Assembly (NCBI GenBank): GCA_014526335.1 | Contig: JACTAT010000007.1 | Span: 1,091,865 to 1,155,864, forward strand | DNA from: Chrysaora quinquecirrha | Taxonomy: Eukaryota; Cnidaria; Scyphozoa; Semaeostomeae; Pelagiidae | DNA length: 64,000 nucleotides | Reading direction: 5' to 3' | In this document: positions 24,701 through 36,700 of the stretch, piece after piece | Layout of the letters: each line of letters opens with the position of its first letter | How positions within the stretch are numbered: the first letter of the stretch is position 1 | Translations under genes and position numbers: made by a program | Notes under the pieces: generated by a model | The model's database searches: none | What the model was told of the DNA's origin: nothing | The model's input: the letters and a program-made list of their open reading frames with translations, nothing else

Positions 24701-27700
24701 GTGAAGAAATTAAGGGCGTATTCTTTTGGTCACATTCTGTTTTCAGCAGACACTTTGTCTTTTCGGTAGACGTCGGAACGTATTTTTTTTGGTACGGCTT
24801 CTGAAAACGGCAGGTTTGGTAGGCCTCTGAAACCTTCTGTCCCCGAAGTTGGAAGGTTTCGCAGACATCGCAAGGAATCTCGTTCTCGCTTTAACATGAA
24901 TGGTTTAATTCGAGCTTATTCTGATCAGCCTAACGTTTTCGGCAGCTGTGTTTTTTTTTTGGTTCAGGAAACTTTTTCCGGCTAAGTCTACCGTTTTCAG
25001 AATTAGGAAGGTCTTCTAAAAACAGGAGGTTACCAAAAAAATACGCCCTAATGTAATATTGTGTAAATAGTGTAAATGTGATGAACTGGATATGGACTAC
25101 CTGTGCAGCCAAGACCGATTGTATTAATCTTTATTGTTATTCTAATTAGGTTGTTGTTGTAGTTAATATAGTTCTGTTCAGTTATGCAATCGTAGCATGC
25201 AGTTGTCCTATCGTATTTCTCTGACTTATTCTCACAAGGTTGAGAATATAACATTGGCGACGAGGAGTAAAACTCGTTTATATTGCTTCTTATATGGAGG
25301 AAGGAAATAGTAGTAGTGTTTCACAACCTGCAGAAGTAGTTATGGCTCAATTTCAAGCAGTTTCGATCAAACCAGTAGCAGAATTCCGTCCTGACGCGGA
25401 AGTGGGAGCAAGCCTTGCCACCCGCTGGAAAGACTGGCTGGACGATTTCGAAATGTTTTTATTAGCAAGTGGAATTACTGATAATACAAGAAAGCGTACA
25501 TTACTCTTGTATCAAGCGGGACCTAGGGTCAGAGAAATTTTCAAAAATCTCACCGATGTTGGTGAAGAAAATAATTACGACACTGCAAAGAATACATTAA
25601 CTCAATATTTTGAACCTCAGAAGAACCGTCGTTATGAGGTGTACAGATTTCGACAAGCCACTCAAGAAAAACAAGAAACTCTTGACCAGTTTCATACTCG
25701 TTTAAGGACTATGGCTCAAACATGTGAGTTTCACGATAATGATTTTGAAATCGAAGAACAGATAATTATTGGAGGAACTTCGTCCAAGATTCGCAAAAGA
25801 GCATTGCGAGATCCTAACTTTGACTTGAAAGCCATGCTGTTAGAGGGTCGCAGAGACGAACAAAGTGCATTTCAAGCCAAGGATATCGAGTCAAGAGAGA
25901 AATCTTTTGCTGAAACTAATAAGCTAAGTACTCAGAAATCAGAGAAATCTTGTTTCAGTTGTGGTGGGTCATACCCACACACAGGGACTTGCCCTGCAAA
26001 GGGTAAGGAATGCAAAATATGCAAAAAGCAGAATCATTTTGCAAATGTTTGTCGAGAAAAACGTTCTGGCAGCAAACAAAGAACAGCTCGCAGATATAGA
26101 AAGCCAAAGACCGTACACACCTTGGCTAATAAATCTCTTGAAAGCGATTCATCTTCAGAGGAAGAATATTTGTATGCTGTCCAGAAAACCGATTCAAAAA
26201 CAAAAAGCCCTAAAGTTGAAGTCACGGTCTGTGACACAGTTTTTCAAATGACAATTGATACGGGCGCCACGATTAACGTCATCGATCAAGTTACCTTCTC
26301 ACGGATGAAAGATGTTAATCTAAGGCAAACAAATGTGAAAGCATTTCCATACAGCAGTTCAAAACCTGTTGACTTCAAAGGACAATTTGACGCTGTTATC
26401 GAAACAAAGAATCGTCTCACGCTGGCTACATTCTATGTTATGAAAAACTCAAACAGCGGAAATCTTTTGTCCTCGTCCACAGCGCAAGAACTTGGATTAA
26501 TTAGCATACATCTAAACACATTGTCAAGAAATGACAGTAACATTGCTGAAATTATAAACAAATATCCTGAAGTTTTCGATGGATTGGGTAAACTCCAAGG
26601 TGAGCAAGTTACTCTAAGCATCGATGCAAGTCAAACGCCAAAAATGCAACCTCAGCGTCGCATTCCGTATCACATGCGTCAGAAAGTCAAAGAAGCCTTA
26701 AAACAATTGGAAAAAGAGGACATTATTGAACGGGTGCCCGATGATAAAGGCACACCGTGGGTCTCTCCTATTGTAGTTGTGCCTAAAAAGGATGGTGCAG
26801 TCAGAATTTGCGTCGATATGCGTGTTGCTAACACTGCAATTAACAGAATACGCCATCCGATACCCACTGTTGATGATGTGAGCTTTGCACTCAATGGAGC
26901 TAAGTTTTTCTCAAAACTGGACTTAAGTCAGGCCTATCATCAACTGGAACTGAGTGAAGAAAGTCGGTACATCACCACTTTTTCAACTCATGTTGGTTTA
27001 TTTCGTTACAAACGTTTGAATTATGGCACCAATGCTTCTGCTGAAATTTTCCAGTATACCTTACAGAAAGCTTTGCAAGGTTTAAATGGAGTCAAGAATA
27101 TTGCTGATGATATTGTTATTTATGGCACTACACGTCAAGAACATGATGTCAATTTAACCAAATGTCTTGAACGGTTGAAGAATAAAGGTCTTACTTTGAA
27201 CAAAAGTAAATGCAAGTTTCTCAGTGACACTTTGGAATTTTTTGGTCAAATCTTTTCAAAGGAGGGGACACGCCCTGATCCGAAGCGTGTAAATGATCTA
27301 CTCAATGCAGCTATTCCAAAAAATGCTCATGATGTCCGTAGTCTACTTGGTATGGCGAATTATAGCAGTAAATACATTCCTGATTTTGCTACAATTACAG
27401 CACCTCTTCGAGAGTTAACCAAGAAAAATGTTGCTTTTACATGGAATAAGGAACAACAAACTGCGTTTAATAAACTCACGGCAGCTTTGTCCTCAGCTCC
27501 TTGTATGTCTTATTTTGATAAAGATAAAGAATCGTTTGTATTAGTGGATGCCAGTCCAGTGGGGCTATCAGCTATTTTATCTCAGAAGTCAAAGGGACAA
27601 GCGGATGAAAGAGTCGTCGCTTATGCAAGCAGATCTTTAACTGACACTGAGACGAGATATTCGCAAACCGAAAAAGAAGCACTGGCTATCGTATGGTCAG

Positions 27701-30700
27701 TAGAGCATTTCCATCTTTATTTATATGGACATTCTTTTACGCTAGTTACGGACCACAAACCGTTAGAAGTTATCTATGGTAATTGCAATTCTAAACCGTC
27801 CGCAAGAATCGAACGATGGGTCTTACGTTTGCAACCGTATTCATTTAATGTTGTTTACAAGCCAGGTATTGATAATCCTGCAGATTACTTATCAAGGCAT
27901 CCAACTTCAAAAAACATTTATAAACAGCAGAAAATGACTGAAGAATATGTCAATTTCATTTCTCAGCATAGTGTTCCGAAAGCTATGACACTAGAAGAAA
28001 TTGCTGAAGCAACTTCTGAAGATCATGATCTTAAAAGTCTTCGTGCGGCGATAAGATTGAATCAATGGCAGGCGATCAAAAAGCCTTTCAACAGTTGTAA
28101 GGAGGAATTCACAATTGGTGAACGCAACATTATCCTTCGAGGAACAAGAATCGTCATCCCTAAGTCATTGCAACAGAAAGCAATAGATATAGCCCACGAG
28201 AGTCACCAAGGTTTGTCAAAAACCAAAGCATTACTTCGAGAGAAAGTTTGGTTTCCGGGTATTGATGAAATGGTTAAACGAACAATTGACTCTTGTATAG
28301 CATGCCAAGCAGTTGGTACACCGTCTCCACCCGAACCGATTCGACCTTCTGATTTGCCATCTGGACCATGGGAGAAGGTACATATGGACTTTGTGGACCA
28401 TTACCGTCTAACGATTATTTATTGGTCATCATTGACAGGTATTCGCGATATCCAGAAGTTGAAGTAGTTCGATCAACAAAAGCTTCATCTGTAATACCGA
28501 AACTTGATAAGATCTTTGCCACACATGGTATACCTAATGTTATTAAAACTGATAATGGACCACCATTTTCAAGTGATGAATTTCGACGTTATTGTCAAGC
28601 ATTGAATATCAAGCATGAACGTGCCACACCGTATTGGCCTCAAGCAAATGGTGAGGTTGAACGTTTTAATCAGCCACTGGAAAAAGTTCTGCAAACCTCT
28701 GTTATTGAAGGAAAAGTTTGGCGTCAAGAACTACAGAGATTCTTGTTACAATATCGTACCACACCTCACTCTACAACGAAAGTTGCCCCGAGTGAATTAT
28801 TGTTCAACAGAAAAGTTCGTGGTAAATTACCAGAAATTGGTCGCAAGATTGTAATCAACAAACATAAAGAAGCTCGCCAAAATGAACGCAAAAGTCAAAA
28901 TTATCACAAGAACTATGCGGATCAACGCCGAAATGCTAAAGAAAGCACTATTAATGTAGGTGATACAGTGTTAGTGAAGCAGCAACGTCAAAACAAGCTT
29001 ACATCTCGTTTTAATAAAACTCCGTATGTTGTGATTGAAAGAAAAGGCACGCAATTAATTGCAGAAAATCATCAGAAACATCGAGTTACAAGAAATATAT
29101 CGCACTTCAAGAGAATAAACAATCATACAATGCGCAATGGAGAGTCTGAAACAGAGAATGACGATGAAGCCATAGCAGAACAGATCAGTCATGATAATGG
29201 TAATGATCAAGTTGAAAATGAAAATAATATAATTCCTGCAGAGAATCGTCGTTCTGAAAGAGTGAGAAGACCACCCGAAAGATATGGTAATACTGTGCCA
29301 TCGAACGTTGTTACATAGACAAAACCTTCTCAAAAAGGGGAAGTGATGTAATATTGTGTAAATAGTGTAAATGTGATGAACTGGATATGGACTACCTGTG
29401 CAGCCAAGACCGATTGTATTAATCTTTATTGTTATTCTAATTAGGTTGTTGTTGTAGTTAATATAGTTCTGTTCAGTTATGCAATCGTAGCATGCAGTTG
29501 TCCTATCGTATTTCTCTGACTTATTCTCACAAGGTTGAGAATATAACACCTAATAGTCTTTGAGTTGTTCAAAAGTTCAAAATTGTGATAAACAGCGGGG
29601 AGACATTTTCGGGCATACATTACTTAAAAGCATTTTTTCGTCTGACACTCCTGAGAGTATGAACGTCCAAAACAGACCGAAACAATGGACTAAGGCGAAA
29701 TTTACACCCAGATGCGGCTCGAAATGCACCAATCAGAAAGAAAGGCTGAATTAGCATTGTGTTTTAAAACCAATCAGCTTTAGGCGGAAGAACAATGAAA
29801 ATTAATTGAAGAATTCCGCCGAAGTCTTGAGTATAAATTCTACCTTATTCTATTGTTTCAGTCTGTTTCTGACGCTCATACCCTGAGGATTATCAAACGA
29901 AAAAAAGCTTTTTTAAGTATGCCGGAAAATGTTTTCGCTGTTTATTGCAATATTAAAGAATTTGTTATATTTCTTTCAATGGCAAACACCAGGAGAAATC
30001 CAAATATTTCTCCACTAGCTGTATACCACCGGTACTACATGACTGAAGGGATTTTTACCTGCACTGCATTGCACTGCATCAAGAGCTAATGAAACTGTTA
30101 ACTAGTGTGTTTAGCGCCAGAGTCTATTGAATCTCAGAAGAAATAATATTCCACGGCTGTGACGCTACCTTGCCTACCTACGCTGACCCGGTTATTAGAT
30201 TTTGATCGATATTATGAAAGAGCTAATGACATTGTAAATGATAACTGATAGACTTGGATAATATTGATACGATTAATGACGATAGCAATGACGATTGAAT
30301 CGGGACTGCATCAACACAGAGCTGCTAACCATTCAATTGAGCAAGCAAGCAATCTTTATATGCCAACGAAGGCAGCAGTCCTTGCATTTATGTAGCTGAT
30401 GTGGACCCTTTTACTGAAATTCTAGAACGAATACACTGAAAATAGGCAGCTGAGGTTACTTGTTGTTTTTGGGAATTTGACAATGCTCGAGTCCTAACAA
30501 TTCTTGATTGCCGTTTCAGGAGATATCATATTCTCTAGGTATTAGATAAAATCCTACTTACACAGTCGTACATCAGAGATTTGCACAGTAGTGTTACCAC
30601 TCTGGAAATAGCAGCTAACCCGTCTGTAATTAGAGAATCCAGCTCCAAAGACATCTATACTCGTGCCACCTTGTGAAGGAGAATTCCTTGGGGAAAACCC

Positions 30701-33700
30701 TGTTATTTTTGTACAATTCGCATTAAACAGAGAATCGGTTTGCAGTAGACAGCTGCCACAAGAATCTAATACTTTTCCACTATTATAAACACCATCGCAA
30801 CCTGAAGAAATGAAGATAGAAGTCATTAATAAAGACTATACTTCAGTACTGAATAGCCATCTCCCAGCTTAAAATTTTGGAGAAATTTTCCAACGCCACC
30901 CGCTCATCAGGTTTCAAGGTTTTTACTGAGGTCAGTTCGGCGTTATTCTGTCATTTCGCTCTTCTGGAGCACTGCTTTTTCAGAAACCTATCAGTCGAAA
31001 TTTCCTTGGTGGATTCACATTTTTCTGAAGACCATAATATAGTGCCCTGTAATAATGCATGAATATCGAAAAAACCGGGTTGGTAAGAGCTTTCTGCAAA
31101 ACCAAATAGTGAATTATGTTTAAAGACAAAAAAATTTGTTTTTCACGGCGTTTTAGAGGCGGTAGATTTAGGCCATTACCGTTGACATTATAGACAGTCA
31201 TCATAATTTCAAACGAGTTTTTCTCAAAATTGGTAGGTCGTATTGAAATACAGTCTAAGACAATTTTACTCAGCATTTCAAGGTCTACATATTGCAGAAA
31301 TTAGATTTGAAAAAGTGCGACTTTTATGATTTACTTAATTAGGCCTAATTAGGCTTTAACTAAGGCTACTTCCGGGGAAAATTTTTGAAGGCCCATCTTG
31401 GATTCGTGTTCTCTGACCTTTTTTTAATAGATTTCATTGAAAAAACCCAAGGTTACCCTCTTTGCTAGATTGTTGCGGAAAAAACCCTGTCTATTACTGT
31501 AGCCATGGTTATATAAGAAAGAGGTGGGAAATGTAAGTGCAAAAAGATAATAGGTCCATCATGAGTAGTAGCTTCAGTGACCCGCTCAGTAGCGATAACA
31601 AGTCTAAACATGCTCATAAATAATCGTAAACAAACATGTCTAGGCCAATTTCAAAGAAAGTAATGGAAAAAAACCTTGGCAAGTTGTCCCATCGCCATTA
31701 CAGACACCACATATATCCATTCCTGCAGAAGCATTCTGCGATGAAGTTCCACCATAACACTGTCCACATCTGTTTCTTCTTGCTTTGCCAAAGCATACAC
31801 CCATGCAATCTCTAAAGTCTCTTACTCTGTCTTTTCTCTGACACACGTTACATGTATCAAGCTGAGCCTTTCCACATGTGCCAGCACAGTCTCTCATATG
31901 GTTAAATGACTTGTTAGTTGTTCCACCGGTGCATATTCCACAAGAATCAAATCGTGCACCTAAAAGAACAAGTGGGCTTTCGTAAGGGAGTTGTTGCAGC
32001 CTCTCCATTTAACGGTGAAGGTGAAGTTGAAATGATGTTTAGCTTAAGTCGCTATGATCTCAGTAGTAGGTTAACTAAAGGAGACATTGACCTTGACTGT
32101 GACACCGTCAGCATCATTTGCTCATCGAGCACTGCGAAACAATGCTTTTACGTTTGGCCGCGTCATAATAGAGATTTCTTGATAAGTGTTCTTGTTTAAC
32201 TTGAAATGAAGGTGAAGGTGAAATGGTGTTTTAGTGCCAGTCGCTAGGATCTCAGTAGTAGGTTAACTAATCGAGACCTCGACTCTGGCCGTGACGTTAT
32301 ACCGTGGCTGGGCTCGAACCCTGACCACACTTTGCTTCTGACACCACGAGTCAGCTGGATTACACCACGACGCGACAGCACCTTCATCAATTTTATTGCT
32401 TGATTCTGTTGAAAACATTCAAAAACTTTTTTGGCTACGCAAAAATGTTTGATGAGTAATGTTTTGCGATATTGCGAAAAGACAGAACATTCAGGTTGAC
32501 AAGGAAATTTTCAAATGCTTGACCAACAATGTCTGATCGTTTGTCCGTGGTGGAAGCAAAAATAATACAGAAGCAAACCTGAAAACGGTACTCCATCGCA
32601 TCCTCTGCAAGATCTTCCTGCTCCTCCGCAAACACCGCAAGTATCGATCTTTGCAAGTGAGGCAATTCTGCCGTCACAGCCTTGCCTTGCCAAGTAACAA
32701 AATATCTCAGCACTGTATGATGACGAGGTTGTGAAATTGGCCACTGATACAGATTCTACACCTTAGAAGAAAAAAAGGATCAAAAAATGTACAGTCTCTG
32801 TAGACTTTCTACTTAAGTTAAGTGCTTTAAAATAAAAGCGAATTTCCAACCTTAGGACAATTTTCACATAGTTGCCAGTTCCTTTATTTTTCTTTTTTAT
32901 TTTAGATCTATTATCGGTATTTAAATAGTTCAAATCTTCTCTTTTCGGGTCATTTACGTACTTTCTTATGTATTAAGTGTCGTACTTTCTTGTGTTTAGT
33001 TTTTATATTAGCTAATTTGTATTACATTCTATAATTGTTATCAGGTTAGAGGCCATCTTGGCCTAGATACCTTGTTTAAAAAAAGTCCCCTTCTTCGTAA
33101 ACAGCAGCAACAACAACAACAACCCAACAGCTGTTTGCTCAGAGGTTTGAGCTGTTTTTGGACTGGTCGTTAAAGTTGTGGCGATAATTAGGACTTCTGT
33201 CCGTGTAGTTAGTGCGTAAAAAAGACACGAAAATCAAGCATTTTGGCCCATTACGATGTAGAATTTCATTGATAGCTGTCAGGCAAGACACGATACCGTA
33301 TGCAGCATCGTTTTTCGGTTTTTATACATGTTTTCGGTTTGGCCTATTTTGGTGTGATATTTTGATGAAACTGTGACGTCACTTAAAAGTTCCATTGTTT
33401 GAACATTGCGAATAGACTAATACTAGGATCGAATATGGAAAGCGAAATTTCGTGTAAGGCCTTCTATAATTCTAAAAATTTGAAATTGACAAATAATATA
33501 AATACCTGAATTTTTGCCATCAGCCATGTCCCAGAAACTAACATGCAGCCATACCTCTTTCATGGCAGTGGCACGCGACCAATGCATTGAAGCATCAACC
33601 AGTTCAAATTTCAACCGGTCATTCGGCATCAGGCGTAGCATATCCATATGAGCGTGCGGATTCTGGCTGCGTCTTTCATCGACCAAATTTAATGGCAACC

Positions 33701-36700
33701 ACGAGGCATTCCCATGCTTATACATCCAGCTGCCTAGATTACTCTTGGAGGCAGCAAGAACTGCAATGCCGAGTACTGGGCTATCAATATCAGATGCGTA
33801 GTGCTGTAGCTCGGATATACTGAATCCAGTATTTGGTGTGGTTGTTAAATTGTATTCAATTGCAGGAAGCAATAAGGCTTTGGTTATTACATTGGGTTTA
33901 TCATTCACTGCTAATACCTCAAAGGTGGCATTAAACGATAACCTATTATGACGTTCATGTATTGAATTGCAGTAACAGACATCCAGATGTAGCCACGCAG
34001 TTCCATAGAAATCTCTCCCAGGGTGTAAGAATACATCACTGTTGAATAGCGGAAATGACTTGCCTTCATTCAAGAACTCAGTGTGCAGTTGGTTCATGGT
34101 ATCTGTATATCGGACATGCCAGTGCCCGGTTCTAGATTGAGATATGACCTGAACAAACGGCTGGTTTTGCGTATATGTTAACAGATATTGGTGGTACGTA
34201 TCAAGAGCGTGTCTTGGGAGGAAAGGGAACATTTTTCGTGGAATATTATGATACTTAATTTCAGTTTTGAGATCGAGAAACTTGCTAATGTGAAAGCCAT
34301 GCTTTGTTAAGTCACTTTGGCTGTCTTCATAAGTAGTGAATTTCGGCAGGACAGACTTCAATTTAAGGTGCTGGATTCTTGCGATGGGATTAATCAAAAG
34401 AACTGCTGTTCTGGGCTTTCGAGCTATGCTACTGACATTAACAATTTCGCCAGCAGTGACATTGCCCCAGGTGTGATGGCTGTGTGTGTGATTCTCAGAT
34501 GCCGTACTGTTGTGTGCATGGTTAGTTGCAAGGTCCAGATCGTGCAAGCGGTAGTAATACAAAACTCTGATACCATAGCTGCTCTCTTCATGACTATGAA
34601 ACTTCAAAGACGATGATTGAGTAAGCACAATACCAGACGACCAACTAGTGATGTTGTAAGTTGCGCCAGAAGGCAGGCACGCGACGAAATGCCCATCGCT
34701 GGTGGCGTTAATTGAGTTAAAAGCGACAATCGTCTCGTTTGTGAATTCCGATACGAAGAAAAACCTGATCAAGAGTGACGTCATATCAACTTGTCCAATC
34801 ACCGTGTACATTTGATCTGGTAAACTTGTTACAGGCTGACAGTTCAAGTATACTGGCAGGCACTGTGAAATTGCAGGACAGAATTCTTCCCAAGGATTGC
34901 ATCGTTGAGAGCACTGAGTTATCTGTCGAGATTAATAGAATTCATTAAACTTCACTGTTTACCCTATAGACCTTTTCAAAGAGGTCTGGGTTGGACACGA
35001 CATTTTTCTGGAAAATGGTAGCCACATCGAGTAAGGGAATCCTCTCCACGGATAAAGACCGGAATCGCAGTCGTTCCAGGAGAGATACTGCAGCAAATTT
35101 TGCTTCAAATTCACATTTAATGGGAGTTGAAGTGAAAGAAAGGATTCAAGTCCCAATTTATCTGATCAAGGATCGAGTTAATCAAGTATTTTCCGTTTTG
35201 TTAGTTAACTGGATCTTGTTTCCTTAGTTTCTGTAGATATTTTAAACATTGTTGTTGCAGGATTCTCTTTCTGTCTTTTTCTTCTATTATTCGTGGGAGG
35301 AAAGCTTTGGGCTGTATGGCTTGGAGGGTTTCCTACGATTCAAATGATTCCTTAGCAGAGTGGTAATTTTGTCAGCACTCCGATCATGCAGTGAACATCA
35401 TTCAATACAGTTAACCACAGCACTGTCTCTAGTTATAACAGATTCAACTGCTTTCAGACGGACACTTCAAAAGCAGCGTTTTTAGCAATTTAAAGAACCA
35501 CTTTATAAGGAACCTATATGTAGAAAGACGAAAAATTTAAAGAACTTATACCACTAAAGATAAAATTACTAAGGAGCTTTTCAATTTTGAATATTTTTAT
35601 CACTGGAAAATATCATGAATTTGAAGCTGATTCCATTCGTTTGCAGTCAAAACTCACATTATTTGAGTGTTACGCATGTATCAAATTTTTCCTTGAGAAG
35701 ATTCCAGTTTTGCTCTCGTACAAATGTCACCTTATAACGGGAAAGGTACTACATATGGAATTAAAATTAAGGAACTATTTAGGAACTTTTGGTACTACAA
35801 TTAGGTCCAAAAAGGTTCGTGAATAAGGAAATCGAGAAACTAGGCATTGAGCTAGGTTCTTTATAAAATCGGCCAGGGTCGAGGTCTCGATTAGTTAACC
35901 TACTACTGAGATCCTAGCGACTGGCGCTAAAACACCATATCACCTCACCTTCCCTCTGTGTACTTACTTGATGGTCAGCAAAAGCATTACCATACTGGGA
36001 TGAGCTGCAACCAGTTAATGAAGAAATAGCAATAAACAGGGATGCCAATTCCTTTCCCTCATTTGTGTAATGTACCCCTCCTGCAGTGTAGTTGACCAAA
36101 CATCGGCTCATAAACGTCTCTAGCTCTTGCGGCTGTAAAAATAAATGTATTGATGCTATTAACCAATTAACACAAGCAGAGGCGGACTGGCAGCGAATCT
36201 CAAGGGTTGCTATTTCCAGTAAAAGGGCCTGTTTTTACTATAGCAAATTTTCTTGCTAGTTGCTTCTAGCGAGTTCCTCTTTCAGATTCAAACTGAGCGA
36301 AACCAATCCAAATCTCTTCGAAATCCCAAGAAATCGAAGAGATTTGCTCAAAAAAACAGCAGAACAAGTTTGTTAAAGACTCTATAACAAGAAGGCCCGG
36401 GTTGCAATTGCAGCCCAGCATCCCTGCCAGTCCGCCCCTGAACACAAGTTACCTGAATCTAAGGTTGTGGCCAAACAATCAAACGTTACTTGTTAAACAA
36501 TTTAGAGGTGTACCGGATCTCTGTTTATAAAACCCGGCCAGAACTAGATTTACCGGATTTTTAAATCAAAATCCGGCCGGATAATCCGGTCCACCGCATT
36601 TCTCATATGAGAATGATTTTGATTTCTCATATGATGTCCCAGGATATCAGAACTCGCCAAACAATTTCTGTCAATGTCTGCATCCAGTGAATACTTCGAA

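Larger units (their letters stand above)
25052..29548 (+). mobile_element. Complete Ty3/Gypsy-type LTR retrotransposon in receptor intron 14
   Basis: Two 202-base direct repeats that read as identical flank a gag-pol region. A 5-base target duplication CCTAA lies at 25047-25051 and 29549-29553. A primer-binding-like stretch follows the left LTR and a polypurine tract precedes the right one. Pol order is protease, reverse transcriptase, RNase H, integrase, the Ty3/Gypsy order. The zinc-knuckle form C-P-A-x-G-x-x-C-x-x-C with H-F-A-x-x-C suggests the Mag/SURL-like group (inference). No envelope-like frame is present. One frame break interrupts integrase. The element is antisense to the host gene. 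Confidence 0.95.

Noticed and set aside
29055..29549. 164-codon reverse frame over the right LTR
   Set aside because: It is antisense to the integrase end and LTR; the same frame recurs in the left LTR, as expected for a repeat.
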